Below are positions 16,287 through 24,709 of a DNA stretch of 64,000 nt, piece after piece (within the stretch, counting starts at the first letter, position 1; each line of letters begins with the position of its first letter). The DNA lies in the NCBI RefSeq assembly GCF_003633685.1, contig NZ_RBKT01000001.1, forward strand, positions 4,588,001 through 4,652,000. The letters are read 5' to 3'. This DNA comes from Micromonospora pisi (lineage in GTDB: Bacteria > Actinomycetota > Actinomycetes > Mycobacteriales > Micromonosporaceae). Below the pieces are notes generated by a model. That model ran no database searches and was not told the origin of the DNA. It saw only the letters and a program-made list of their open reading frames with translations. The position numbers and the translations under genes were made by a program.

Positions 16287-17927
16287 TCACATCCGGAAGA
16301 CGCCGAAGCCGGCGCTTCGGGCTCCACCGTGGAGCGGTGCACCGACCGGGCCGACCGGGCCGACCGGGCCGCTGTGGATCGCGGAAAGGCAGAGCCCGAG
16401 CACGGTACGGGTGTCCCGGGGGTCGATCACCCCGTCGTCGAGCAGCCGACCGGAGAGAAAGAGCGCCGCCGACTGCGACTCGACCTGCGACTCGACCATG
16501 GTGCGCATCGCCTGGTCACGTGCCTCGTCGTACGGCTGGCCCTTCGCCTCCGCCGCCTGCCTCGCCACGATCGACAGCACCCCGGCGAGCTGGGTCGGCC
16601 CCATCACCGCAGATTTCGCGTTCGGCCAGGTGAAGAGGAACCTCGGGTCGTACGCCCGACCGCACATGCCGTAGTTGCCCGCCCCGTACGACGCGCCGAG
16701 GTTCACCGTCAGGTGCGGCACGGACGAGTTCGACACCGCGTTGATCATCAGTGCGCCGTGTTTGATGATGCCGCGCTGCTCGTACTCGGTGCCGACCATG
16801 TAACCGGTGGTGTTCTGGAGGAAGACCAGGGGAGTGCCGGCGGTGTTGGCGAGCTGGATGAACTGCGTCGCCTTCTGCGCCTCCTCGGAGAAGAGCACCC
16901 CGCGCGCGTTGGCCAGCACCCCGACCGGATAGCCGTGCAGCTCACCCCAGCCGGTCACCAGGGCGGTGCCGTACCCGGGTTTGAACTCGTCGAACTCGGA
17001 ACCGTCCAGGATCCGGGCCAGCACCTCATGTGGGTCGAACGGCACGCGCGGGTCGGCACTCGGGATGGCGAGCAGCTCCTCCGGGTCGTACTTCGGCTCG
17101 GCCGGCATGGTCGACCGGGGCGCCGGGCCGTGCTTGCGCCAGTTGAGCCGGCGTACGCACTGCCGGGCCAGGCGGATCCCGTCCCGCTCGTCCTCGGCGA
17201 CAAAGTCGGCAAGTCCGGAGGTGGTGGCGTGCATCCCCGCCCCGCCCAACGACTCGTCGTCGGTCACCTCGCCGGTCGCCATCCTGACCAGCGGCGGTCC
17301 GGCGAGGAAGACCTTCGCCCGGCCCCGGACCATGATCGTGAAGTCGGACATGCCCGGCACGTACGCGCCACCAGCGGTCGCGTTGCCGAAGACGACGGCT
17401 ACGGTCGGAATGCCGGCTGCGGAGAGCCGGGTCAGATCGCGGAACACCTGCCCGCCGGGGATGAAGATCTCCGCCTGGCTCGGCAGGTCCGCTCCGCCCG
17501 ACTCCACCAGATTGATCATCGGGAGCCGGTTCGCGAGCGCGATCTCACCCGCCCGTACGGTCTTGCGCAACGTGTACGGGTTCACCGCGCCACCGCGTAC
17601 GGTCGGGTCGTTGGCGACGATCACACACTCGACACCCTCGACCACCCCGATCGCGGTCACCACGCTCGCCCCGACCGGATAGTCGGTCCCCCACGCCGCC
17701 ACCGGCGACAACTCCAGCACCGGCGAGTCCCGGTCGACCAGCAGTTCGATCCGCTCCCGGGGCAGCAGTTTGCCCCGGGCGTGGTGGCGGGTCACGTACT
17801 TCTCGCCGCCGCCGGCACGGGCGGTCGCCACCGCGGCGTCGAGTTCGGCGAGACGCTCCAGCATCGCCGCCCGGTTCTCCTGGTACGCCGACTGTCGCGG
17901 CTGCACCGCGCTCTCCAGAACGGCCAC
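16287..17927 (-). CDS. Acyl-CoA carboxylase carboxyltransferase beta subunit
   Basis: 546 aa. Transfers the carboxyl group from biotin to an acyl-CoA. Carboxyltransferase features of the methylcrotonyl/geranyl-CoA group: ARGKLLPRERIELLVD, VANDPTVRGGAVNPYT, LVESGGADLPSQ, FGNATAGGAYVPGMSD, and in the C half VGVLANARGVLF, FLQNTTGYMVG and NLGASYGAGNYGMCGRAYDPRF. Near the C terminus is a small GPVGPVGPVG repeat (three 9-bp units near 16342-16368) not expected in the family. It starts at GTG 17927, just after the preceding small gene (1-nt gap). Confidence 0.92.
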   Translation of the reverse strand: MAVLESAVQPRQSAYQENRAAMLERLAELDAAVATARAGGGEKYVTRHHARGKLLPRERIELLVDRDSPVLELSPVAAWGTDYPVGASVVTAIGVVEGVECVIVANDPTVRGGAVNPYTLRKTVRAGEIALANRLPMINLVESGGADLPSQAEIFIPGGQVFRDLTRLSAAGIPTVAVVFGNATAGGAYVPGMSDFTIMVRGRAKVFLAGPPLVRMATGEVTDDESLGGAGMHATTSGLADFVAEDERDGIRLARQCVRRLNWRKHGPAPRSTMPAEPKYDPEELLAIPSADPRVPFDPHEVLARILDGSEFDEFKPGYGTALVTGWGELHGYPVGVLANARGVLFSEEAQKATQFIQLANTAGTPLVFLQNTTGYMVGTEYEQRGIIKHGALMINAVSNSSVPHLTVNLGASYGAGNYGMCGRAYDPRFLFTWPNAKSAVMGPTQLAGVLSIVARQAAEAKGQPYDEARDQAMRTMVESQVESQSAALFLSGRLLDDGVIDPRDTRTVLGLCLSAIHSGPVGPVGPVGAPLHGGARSAGFGVFRM

Positions 17928-17928
17928 G

Positions 17929-18216
17929 TCAGTTTCCCATGCCCTTCGCGATGATCCTGTTCATGATCTCCGTGGTGCCACCGTTGCCGCTCATGGTGCG
18001 GGCGTCGCTCGTCGTCTGAGCGTCGCTCGTGGTGCGGGCGTCGCTTGTGGTGCGGGCGTCGCGGGAGAGCCGCTCGACCTCTGCGTCGGGCGGGCCCGCC
18101 ATGACGAAGGCGATGGTCTGAGCCATCGCCAACTCCGTAACGAACGGCTCACCGATCTCGATACGGACCCCGTGCGGCCGAACATCGCCGCCCGTCGTAT
18201 CGACCGCCCGGCTCAT
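17929..18216 (-). CDS. Small protein resembling the tail of an acyl-CoA dehydrogenase, with a hexapeptide repeat
   Basis: 95 aa, ATG 18216 overlapping the atuA stop (ATGA), so probably translated. The end GNGGTTEIMNRIIAKGMG resembles the C terminus of acyl-CoA dehydrogenases (usually RDAR...YGGTTEIM...II). The segment PDAEVERLSRDAR just before it fits the same region. Between these lies a four-unit repeat encoding RTTSDA-like hexapeptides. The first ~35 residues are not recognisable. Best reading: remnant of an acyl-CoA dehydrogenase gene that once lay between atuA and the beta gene, partly deleted and expanded by an 18-bp repeat. It could also be a genuine small protein. Confidence 0.5.
   Translation of the reverse strand: MSRAVDTTGGDVRPHGVRIEIGEPFVTELAMAQTIAFVMAGPPDAEVERLSRDARTTSDARTTSDAQTTSDARTMSGNGGTTEIMNRIIAKGMGN
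17995..18066. repeat. Four tandem 18-bp units (VNTR) within a coding region
   Basis: Units at 17995-18012, 18013-18030, 18031-18048 and 18049-18066 follow GGTGCGGGCGTCGCTCGT with a few changes. They encode hexapeptides of the RTTSDA type on the minus strand. Since 18 bp is a multiple of three, copy-number change keeps the frame. Confidence 0.85.
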
Positions 18217-19958
18217 CGTCGACCCGCCGACGACACGCCGGAGGAGACCGTCGCGGGCGTCGGCGCGGCCACCAGCGCAGCCGGTACGTCGACCACCCGG
18301 GCCCGTAGCAGCTCACCCAGCGCCTTCGCCTGCGGGTCGAACCGGGTCGACCCGGCCACCCCCTCGCCGAGCAGTCCCCGGATCACGAAGTTCACCGCCC
18401 GCAGGTTCGGCAGCTCGTACCGCTCGATGGTCAGGTCCGCCGTTTCCGGCAGCAGCTCCCGCAGCCGCTCGACGGTCAGCCACCCGCGCAGCCAGGCGTA
18501 CCCGTCGGCGGTGCGCCCCCACACCCCGAGGTTCGCGTCCCCGCCCTTGTCCCCCGACCGCGCCCCCAGCACCCTCCCCAACGGCACGGGTGAGGAAGGG
18601 CCCCCTGTTATCGGATTCCGCATAGGAAGGGGCCCTTCCAAATGCTTCTGCGGGGGTGTGGTGACAGTGGGGGCGGGGATGGTCAGGTGTTCGCCGGAAG
18701 GGAGGACCGCGATCTGGGTGACCTCGGACTGCGGCAGCTCGCTCGCGGTGAAGACGCCGTACGGGCTGGCGTCACCGGGGACGCCGGTGAGCGTGCAACC
18801 GGGGTAGGAGGCGAGCGCCAGCTCCACCGCCGCCGCCGAGAAAACCCGTCCGGCCCGCTTCGGGTCGGCGTCGCGCAGGTGTACGCGCAGCAGCGCGCTC
18901 GCCGCCTCCGTCTCCGCCGCGTCCGGGTGGTCGGTACGGGCGAGTGTGAACTCCAACCCGGTCGCGCCGATCGCGTCGACCAGTTGGGCTCGTACGAGCT
19001 CGGCCTTCGCCTCGATGTCAAGTCCACAGAGGACGAAGGTGGCGCTGTTGCGGTGACCGCCGAGCGAGTTCGCGCCCACCTTGAGGGTCGGCGGCGGCGG
19101 CAGACCCCGCACGCCGGTGACGCGTACCCGGTCGGGGCCGTCGTCGGAGAGGGAGACCGTGTCGAGCCGGGTCACCACGTCCGGGCCGAGGTAGTCCGGG
19201 GCGCCGATCTCGTAGACCAGTTGCGCGGTGACGGTTTCCGGGGTGACCGCACCGCCCGTACCGGGATGTTTCGTGATGACCGACGAGCCGTCCTCGTACA
19301 GTTCGGCGATCGGGAATCCGGGCCGACGTCCCCCGTCCGGCAACTCGGTGAAGAAGCTGAAGTTGCCGCCGGTCACCTGCGTTCCACATTCGAGCAGGTG
19401 CCCGGCGACGGTCGCCCCGGCGAGCCGGTCCAGGTCGCCCCGGGACCAGCCGAACCGGGCGATCGCCGGGCCGACGACCAGGGACGCGTCGGTGACCCGC
19501 CCGGTCACCACGACGTTCGCGCCCCCGGCCAGGCAACGTGCGATGCCGAACGCCCCCAGGTACGCGTTCGCGGTCAACGCGCCCGGTCGATCCACGGCGT
19601 CACCGGTGACGTAGCCGATCCGGGCCGGCACGCCCAGCCGCTCGGCGAGCGTACGCAACGCCTCGGCCAGCCCGGCCGGGTTCAGCCCACCGGCGTTCGT
19701 CACGATGGTCACCCCGCGTTCGACCGCGAGGCCCAGGCACGATTCCATCTGGCGCAGGAACGTCCGGGCGTAGCCGAGACCCGGGTCCCGCAGCCGGTCC
19801 CGGCCCAGGATCAGCATGGTCAGCTCGGCCAGGTAGTCGCCGGTCAGCACATCGAGGTGCCCGCCGTCGAGCATTTCCCGCCAGGCGCTGAACCGGTCAC
19901 CGTAGAAACCGGAGGCGTTGCCGACCCGGAGCACTTCCGGCGCGGTGGGCCTACTCAT
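18213..19958 (-). CDS. atuA: AtuA-like (DUF1446) protein of acyclic terpene/branched acyl-CoA utilisation
   Basis: 581 aa. AtuA-family proteins are required in acyclic terpene and related acyl-CoA degradation; the reaction is unknown. DUF1446 core: LRVGNASGFYGDRFSAW, DVLTGDYLAELTMLILGRDR, VTNAGGLNPAGLAEAL, VVVTGRVTDASLVVGPA and LECGTQVTGGNFSFF. The C-terminal ~110 residues (VLGARSGDKGGDANLGVW) form the AtuA-associated small domain. Between the two domains the 54-bp repeat element is read in frame, adding about 18 residues (LEGPLPMRNPITGGPSS) at roughly 438-456. ATG 19958 overlaps the previous stop (ATGA). Confidence 0.9.
   Translation of the reverse strand: MSRPTAPEVLRVGNASGFYGDRFSAWREMLDGGHLDVLTGDYLAELTMLILGRDRLRDPGLGYARTFLRQMESCLGLAVERGVTIVTNAGGLNPAGLAEALRTLAERLGVPARIGYVTGDAVDRPGALTANAYLGAFGIARCLAGGANVVVTGRVTDASLVVGPAIARFGWSRGDLDRLAGATVAGHLLECGTQVTGGNFSFFTELPDGGRRPGFPIAELYEDGSSVITKHPGTGGAVTPETVTAQLVYEIGAPDYLGPDVVTRLDTVSLSDDGPDRVRVTGVRGLPPPPTLKVGANSLGGHRNSATFVLCGLDIEAKAELVRAQLVDAIGATGLEFTLARTDHPDAAETEAASALLRVHLRDADPKRAGRVFSAAAVELALASYPGCTLTGVPGDASPYGVFTASELPQSEVTQIAVLPSGEHLTIPAPTVTTPPQKHLEGPLPMRNPITGGPSSPVPLGRVLGARSGDKGGDANLGVWGRTADGYAWLRGWLTVERLRELLPETADLTIERYELPNLRAVNFVIRGLLGEGVAGSTRFDPQAKALGELLRARVVDVPAALVAAPTPATVSSGVSSAGRR
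18590..18643. repeat. 54-bp double-palindrome repeat, copy 2, inside atuA
   Basis: Inverse orientation to copy 1 on the plus strand, and matching it closely over all 54 positions. It lies wholly inside the atuA-like reading frame without a stop, at the junction of two domains. In the sense strand of atuA the element runs in the orientation opposite to that seen at the ends of the alpha gene and the gamma-glutamyltransferase-like gene. Confidence 0.8.
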
Positions 19959-20827
19959 GGTTGGACCCCGGCCCGTCGCGACCTGGCGGCGTCCCGGCCG
20001 CTGCCCGGCTCCCGGCCCGGGCCCGGCGGGCCGGCGAACGCCTGGGCCACGTCCAGCCACTCGTCGGCGACCTGCCCGGTCGCCACCAGGGCCAGGTCGG
20101 TCCGGTGCCGCCGCTGGGTGACCAGCAGGCAGAAGTCGAGTGCCGGCCCGGCGACCCGGTTGGCGGCGTCGGCCGGTCCGAAGACCCACTCGTCGCCGTC
20201 GGGCGCGCGGAGTTCGACCCGGACCGGCACGTTGGGCGTGGCGCGGCCGTGGGCCGCGAAGCTGTGCCCGAGGGTACGGACGCCGAGGTATGCCACGTGC
20301 CGCAGCCGCCGGCTCGGGGTACGGCTGAGTCCGAGCGTGTCCGCGATGTCCTGGCCGTGCGCCCAGGTTTCCATGATCCGGGCGGTCGCCATCGAGGCGG
20401 GCGACATCTGGGTGCCGTACCAGGGCAGTCTGTTTCCGGCCGGCACGGCGGCGAGTGCGGTGGCCAGCGCAGCCCGTCCGGATCGCCACCGTCGCAGCAA
20501 CGCGGCCGGAGCACCGGCCCGGTCCAACGCGCCACCGGGTGCGGCGGTCGCCATCACCTCGTCGAGCAGTTCGTTCGCGCCCCGGTCGACGAACCCACCC
20601 GGGTCGGTGGCCGCGTGCTGGAGCGAGGCGTAGAACGCCGGTACGTCCGTCGCCGCCATCAGCGCCACCTGGTCGGTCCAGGCCAGGTGGGCGATCTGGT
20701 GGGCGATGCTCCAGCCCGGAGCCGGGGTCGGCTCCGCCCAGTCGACCGCCGGCCGGTCGGCGACCAGGGCGTCGACCTCGGCCGACTCCTCGTCCAGGTC
20801 GGTCAGGAGCTGACTCAGGTCGACCAC
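19955..20827 (-). CDS. TIGR03084-family metal-binding (MDMPI/DinB-like) protein
   Basis: 290 aa. Family of unknown reaction, often next to AtuA-like genes. The N-terminal four-helix part has the MDMPI/DinB pattern: LLTDLDEESAEVDALV, WAEPTPAPGWSIAHQIAHLAWTD (first metal-ligand His pair) and WAHGQDIADTLG (third). The C-terminal part, VRVELRAPDGDEWVFGPADA...DFCLLVTQRRHRTDL, is the domain typical of mycothiol-linked relatives. GTG 20827 overlaps the TetR stop (TAGTG), showing tight coupling. Its tail of ~25 arginine/glycine-rich residues looks dispensable. Confidence 0.86.
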   Translation of the reverse strand: MVDLSQLLTDLDEESAEVDALVADRPAVDWAEPTPAPGWSIAHQIAHLAWTDQVALMAATDVPAFYASLQHAATDPGGFVDRGANELLDEVMATAAPGGALDRAGAPAALLRRWRSGRAALATALAAVPAGNRLPWYGTQMSPASMATARIMETWAHGQDIADTLGLSRTPSRRLRHVAYLGVRTLGHSFAAHGRATPNVPVRVELRAPDGDEWVFGPADAANRVAGPALDFCLLVTQRRHRTDLALVATGQVADEWLDVAQAFAGPPGPGREPGSGRDAARSRRAGVQP

Positions 20828-21459
20828 TACGCCTCCACTGTGGTGTTCGGGGTGTCCGACCCGTCCAGCATCGTCGCGAGCTGGCGTTTCCAGATACCGA
20901 GCAGGGCCGTACGCCGGGCCGAGTCGTCCGAGAGCAGGTTCGCCACCCCGAGCCCGCGCAGCAGGTCGAGGGTGGCCTGCACCGACTCCCGTACGCCCGG
21001 TTTCCGCTCGTCGGCATCGAGCAGTTCGACGGTGAGCCGGTGCATCTCCCGCCCCACCCGGGCCTCCAGCGGCACCAGCGCGTCCCGCAGTTCCGCGTCC
21101 GTACGCGCGGCGAGCCAGAGTTCGAGCGCGGCGACGAAGAGCGGGCCGGTGAACGCGGAGGCGAGCATGTCGATCACCCGGTCGAGTCGGCCGGGGCCGG
21201 CGGGGAGCAGGGCCGCCTCGGCCCGGATCTCCGCTGCCCGCCGCTCGGTGAGGTGGACGACCGCGGCCGTCACCAGCGCCGCCCTGGTCGGGTAGTGGTG
21301 CAGTTGGGCGCCTCGGGAGACACCGGCGCGGGTGGCGACGACCGTGCTGGTGGTGCCGGACCAGCCGAACTCGACCAGGCACTCGACGGTCGCCTCCAGC
21401 AACCGGGCCTGGGTCGCGCGGCTGCGCTCCTGTTGTGGCACACGTGTGGGGGCGGACAC
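20827..21459 (-). CDS. TetR-family transcriptional regulator of the acyl-CoA operon
   Basis: 210 aa repressor. N-terminal helix-turn-helix: ATQARLLEATVECLVEFG, TTSTVVATRAGVSRGAQLHHYPTRAALV. The C-terminal ligand domain is of a common actinobacterial type (FVAALELWLAARTDAELRDAL). GTG 21459 was chosen because it is preceded by a well-spaced promoter that ends 6 nt upstream; the frame extends nine codons further with no signal. First gene of the operon through the acyl-CoA dehydrogenase; likely autoregulated through the palindrome at 21488-21499, and probably responding to an acyl-CoA. Confidence 0.88.
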   Translation of the reverse strand: MSAPTRVPQQERSRATQARLLEATVECLVEFGWSGTTSTVVATRAGVSRGAQLHHYPTRAALVTAAVVHLTERRAAEIRAEAALLPAGPGRLDRVIDMLASAFTGPLFVAALELWLAARTDAELRDALVPLEARVGREMHRLTVELLDADERKPGVRESVQATLDLLRGLGVANLLSDDSARRTALLGIWKRQLATMLDGSDTPNTTVEA

Positions 21460-21465
21460 AGCGAC

Positions 21466-21499
21466 AGCGTGCCGCCCACAAAACAAACAGTCAAGACTG
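21466..21499 (-). promoter_or_regulatory. Leaderless promoter with overlapping operator for the tetR/atu operon
   Basis: Reading leftward: TTGACT (21494-21489) as -35, 17-nt spacer, CACGCT (21471-21466) as -10, six nucleotides, then GTG 21459. No room exists for a Shine-Dalgarno sequence, so the mRNA is likely leaderless. CAGTCTTGACTG (21499-21488) is an inverted repeat (CAGTC-2 nt-GACTG) covering the -35 box, a natural place for TetR binding. Confidence 0.6.
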
Positions 21500-21545
21500 A
21501 CTTTTTCTGTCTCCCGCCCCGCCCCGGGCGGGCGGGGTGGAGCAC

Positions 21546-22295
21546 CTACCGGCCGTCCCGGGGACCGAAGACCGTCAACGCCCGCACGTCATCGGCCCGC
21601 GAGTGCAGGTAGTAGTCGGCCCAGGTGGCCGCCTCGGGATAACCCGACTCCGCCGCCACCCGCGCGCACGCCGCCTCGATGTCGTACGCCGTCCGCCGTA
21701 GCTGCACCCCCGGGCCGAGCAGCGCCCAGTGTGCGCCCGAGCGCCCGTACGGCATGCCGACGCTGCCCGGGTTCACCACCAGTCGCCGGTGCGCGAGCCG
21801 CACGTACGGCATGTGGGTGTGCCCGCAGACGATCGTGTCGACCTCGTCCGGCAGCCCGGTGAAGACCTCGGCCCACCGGTTCAGCCGCGAGTCGACCAGC
21901 ACGACCTCCTCGTCATCGCGGGGAGTCGCGTGGCAGAAGATCACCGTGCCGAGTCCGGCCACCGGCATGGTCACCGTCGCCGGGAGGCCGGCGAGCAGTT
22001 CGAGCTGGTTGTCGCGGAGCTGCGCGGCCGCCCACGGGGCGATCGGGTCGGGGATGACAGGTTCCTTGCCGGCCCGCAGCTCGACCATCTCCCGGTCGGC
22101 GTTGCCGCGCACCCAGACCACCCGGTCACCGAGGCCGGTCAACCGGTCCAGCACCTCGACCGGTTGCGGGCCGGCGACGATGTCACCGGTGAGCACGATC
22201 CGCTCGGCGGCGCGGACGTCCGGTTCGGCCAGCACCGCGTCGAGGGCGGGCAGGACGCCGTGGATGTCGGAGAGGACGGCAACGGTCTGCGGCAT
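21546..22295 (-). CDS. Metallophosphoesterase (YfcE/MJ0936-like)
   Basis: 249 aa, ATG 22295 after GGGGAG. Calcineurin-like phosphodiesterase fold with two-metal motifs in order: AVLSDIHG, VLTGDIVAG, VRGNADRE, FCHATP, and VCGHTHMPYVR followed by VVNPGSVGMP. Very similar in layout to YfcE-type phosphodiesterases; the physiological substrate is unknown. The C-terminal ~50 residues include AATWADYYLHSRADD. Stands alone between the tetR promoter and the crp gene. Confidence 0.9.
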   Translation of the reverse strand: MPQTVAVLSDIHGVLPALDAVLAEPDVRAAERIVLTGDIVAGPQPVEVLDRLTGLGDRVVWVRGNADREMVELRAGKEPVIPDPIAPWAAAQLRDNQLELLAGLPATVTMPVAGLGTVIFCHATPRDDEEVVLVDSRLNRWAEVFTGLPDEVDTIVCGHTHMPYVRLAHRRLVVNPGSVGMPYGRSGAHWALLGPGVQLRRTAYDIEAACARVAAESGYPEAATWADYYLHSRADDVRALTVFGPRDGR

Positions 22296-22406
22296 CTCCC
22301 CACGGTCGGGCCCCACCACCGCCCGCGTCGAGACGTTTTAGCAGAGAGCAGAAAGCCGGACTCGGAGCCGTCGCGGTCGGTTCCTCGACTCAAGGGGACA
22401 GCAGTA

Positions 22407-22432
22407 CGGGGACCGCCGGTCGGCGATCCCCG
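22407..22432. terminator. Hairpin terminator after the crp gene
   Basis: CGGGGA (22407-22412) pairs with TCCCCG (22427-22432), with CGCC/GGCG inside and a GGTC loop, interrupted by one mismatch. It lies 20 nt past the crp stop codon on the minus strand. No U tract. Confidence 0.55.
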
Positions 22433-22452
22433 CTCGTGCTGGGTGCGATGGT

Positions 22453-23130
22453 TCAGACGCGGGCGCGTCGGGCCAGTCGCTCCGGGTCGAGAATGATGAT
22501 GCTCTTGCCGTCCAGCCGGAGCCAGCCCCGCGAGGCGAAGTCCGCCAGCGCCTTGTTCACCGTCTCCCGGGAGGCGCCGACGAGCTGGGCGATCTCCTCC
22601 TGGGTGAGGTCGTGGGTCACCCGCAGCACGCCGCCGTCGCGGGTGCCGAAGCGGCCGGCCATCTGGAGCAGGTTCTTCGCCACCCGGCCCGGCACGTCCG
22701 TGAAGATCAGGTCGGCCAGCGAGTCGTTCGTCCGGCGCAGCCTGCGGGCGAGCACCCGGAGCAGCTGCTCCGCGATCTCCGGCCGGTTGTTCAGCCAGGG
22801 CCGCAGGGCCTGCTTGCGCAGCCGTACGAGCTTCGTGTCGGTAACCGCGGTCGCGGTGGCCGTACGCGGACCCGGGTCGAAGAGGGAAAGCTCCCCGACC
22901 ATGTCCGACGGACCCATCACGGCAATCAGATTCTGGCGGCCGTCCGCGGCGCGTCGACCAACCTTGATCTTGCCGGTGAGTAGGATATAGAGGCTGTCAC
23001 CGGGTTCGCCCTCGTTAAAGACGATTTCGCCCTTTCGGACGTCAATCGTCTCCATCTCCTTGGCGAGCGCCTCGGCCGCTTCCGGGTCTACGCCCTGGAA
23101 GATCCCGCTGCGGGCCAGTACCTCGTCCAT
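22453..23130 (-). CDS. crp: Crp/Fnr-family transcriptional regulator
   Basis: 225 aa, close in layout to actinobacterial Crp/GlxR. Cyclic-nucleotide pocket: [20 protein letters not shown] and [17 protein letters not shown] (Glu and Arg that would contact the nucleotide). After the long dimer helix ([16 protein letters not shown]) comes the helix-turn-helix [24 protein letters not shown]. Likely a global cAMP-responsive regulator. ATG 23130 has GGAGG seven nucleotides upstream. Divergent from the capA-like gene. Confidence 0.92.
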   Translation of the reverse strand: MDEVLARSGIFQGVDPEAAEALAKEMETIDVRKGEIVFNEGEPGDSLYILLTGKIKVGRRAADGRQNLIAVMGPSDMVGELSLFDPGPRTATATAVTDTKLVRLRKQALRPWLNNRPEIAEQLLRVLARRLRRTNDSLADLIFTDVPGRVAKNLLQMAGRFGTRDGGVLRVTHDLTQEEIAQLVGASRETVNKALADFASRGWLRLDGKSIIILDPERLARRARV

Positions 23131-23468
23131 CGCGCACCTCCGACTGCGCGCACCTCCGTCGGCCGGGTCCGCCGGCTGATGATCCGTCGCGCGCCGCCAA
23201 GTCTAAGCGCACGTCAACGTGATCCGGGGGTGCACCCCTGGAAACTTGATCCGGCACGGTAACCCGTCCGACCATGACAGCGGCTATCATCCGCGCGCCG
23301 GGCGGCTCCGTCCACCCGAGCCCTTGGACCAGCCCCGTTACGCGGCCTCAACGGAAGCCCTCGTGCCCGTCTGCTCCCGCTGACCGATATTCCCTGACCA
23401 AGCTGCCCGCTCTTCCCCACCGAACGGTGGACCTTCGCAGGTTAGCGGGTTATGTAGCGTCGCGAACG
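23131..23468. other. Divergent intergenic region, 338 bp, crp/capA
   Basis: Contains a perfect 12-bp palindrome GGGGTGCACCCC (23227-23238) about 100 bp upstream of crp. Near the right end, TAGCGT (23455-23460) sits 8 nt before ATG 23469, consistent with a leaderless capA transcript. No classical TGTGA-N6-TCACA Crp site is seen. Confidence 0.5.
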
Positions 23469-24662
23469 ATGTACGACAGCAATAGACCCCCGTCAGGCCA
23501 ACGCCGCCAGCGCCGTGGCCCCGGCCGCCCCGTCCTGGTGGCCGGCGCGGTCCTGGTCCTCCTGGTCGGTGTGGCGATCGCCGGGGTCGCCGCCGTACGC
23601 CTCACCGGTCGTGACGCGGGGCAGCCGCAGTGGCAGGCCGACCCCACCGGAGCGGGGGCGACCGTGCCGAGCCTTCCGGGCAGCGCCCCGCCCACCGCCA
23701 AGGTCATCTCGCTCTCCGCCACCGGCGACATCGTCATGGGCAACGCCCCGGGACGGCTGCCCGCCAACGGCGGCAAGGGCTTCTTCGACTCGGTTCAGCG
23801 GGCACTCGCCGCCGACCTGGTGATGGGCAACCTGGAAGAGCCGATCACCGACGACACCGGCGCCTCCAAGTGCGGCGCCGACGCCACCCAGTGCCACCAG
23901 TTCCGGGTCCCCCCGTCGTACGCGGCACACCTCAAGGACGCCGGCTTCCACCTGCTCAACCAGGCGAACAACCACGGGCACGACTACGGCGCCGCCGGTT
24001 ACCGCAACACCCAGAAGCACCTGGAGGCGCAGGGGCTGGCGCACACCGGAGCGCGCGACCAGATCACCGTGGTCGACGCCAAGGGTGTCAAGGTCGCCGT
24101 GGTCGGCTTCTCCGGGTACGCCTGGAACAACAACCTGAACGACATCCCCGCCGCCGAGAAGCTGATCAAGCAGGCGACGGGCATGGCCGACCTGGTTGTC
24201 GTACAGGTGCACATGGGCGGCGAGGGGGTCGACAAGATCCACGTCAAGCCGGGGACGGAGATGTTCCTCGGCGAGAACCGGGGCGACCCGATCAGGTTCT
24301 CCCACGCCATGATCGACGCCGGTGCCGACCTGATCGTCGGGCACGGTCCGCACGTACTGCGCGGCATGGAGTTCTACCAGGGCCGGCTGATCGCGTACAG
24401 CCTCGGCAACTTCTCCGGTGGTGCCGGCGCGCTGAACAACAGCGGCCGGCTCGGCTGGGGCGGGGTGCTGAAGGTGTCCCTCGGTGTCGACGGGAGCTGG
24501 GCCGGCGGCGAGTTCGTCTCGACGTACATGAACGGCGCCGGCAAGCCGACCCCGGACACCCAGAAGCGTGGACTCAAGGCGGTCCAGGAACTCTCCGAGG
24601 CGGACTTCGGCGACACCGCCGCGGCACTCGACGCGGCCGGGAAGATCAGCCCGCCGGCCTGA
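23469..24662 (+). CDS. CapA-family (poly-gamma-glutamate synthesis-type) membrane protein
   Basis: 397 aa. One N-terminal membrane segment ([22 protein letters not shown], residues ~21-42) anchors an outside metallophosphoesterase-like CapA domain: [58 protein letters not shown] and IAYSLGNF. CapA proteins act in poly-gamma-glutamate or capsule polymer handling, but many actinobacterial members have no polymer genes nearby, as here. Start ATG 23469 follows a TAGCGT hexamer by 8 nt; the frame continues upstream without signals. Confidence 0.87.
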   Translation: MYDSNRPPSGQRRQRRGPGRPVLVAGAVLVLLVGVAIAGVAAVRLTGRDAGQPQWQADPTGAGATVPSLPGSAPPTAKVISLSATGDIVMGNAPGRLPANGGKGFFDSVQRALAADLVMGNLEEPITDDTGASKCGADATQCHQFRVPPSYAAHLKDAGFHLLNQANNHGHDYGAAGYRNTQKHLEAQGLAHTGARDQITVVDAKGVKVAVVGFSGYAWNNNLNDIPAAEKLIKQATGMADLVVVQVHMGGEGVDKIHVKPGTEMFLGENRGDPIRFSHAMIDAGADLIVGHGPHVLRGMEFYQGRLIAYSLGNFSGGAGALNNSGRLGWGGVLKVSLGVDGSWAGGEFVSTYMNGAGKPTPDTQKRGLKAVQELSEADFGDTAAALDAAGKISPPA

Positions 24663-24709
24663 GAGCGGGACCGGTCGCCAGGTCGGCGGGCCGACGTAGG
24701 CTGACCGAC

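Noticed and set aside
14609-16633. Long open frame on the plus strand opposite the carboxylase alpha gene
   Set aside because: Arg/Gly/Asp-rich low-complexity translation, no motifs, no start signal; a shadow of the high-GC gene on the other strand.
17995-18066. CRISPR array
   Set aside because: The 18-bp units are contiguous with no spacers and lie in a reading frame; they are a coding tandem repeat.
18642-20633. Long plus-strand open frame opposite the atuA-like and TIGR03084 genes
   Set aside because: Composition typical of antisense frames in high-GC DNA; both genes on the minus strand have clear family motifs.
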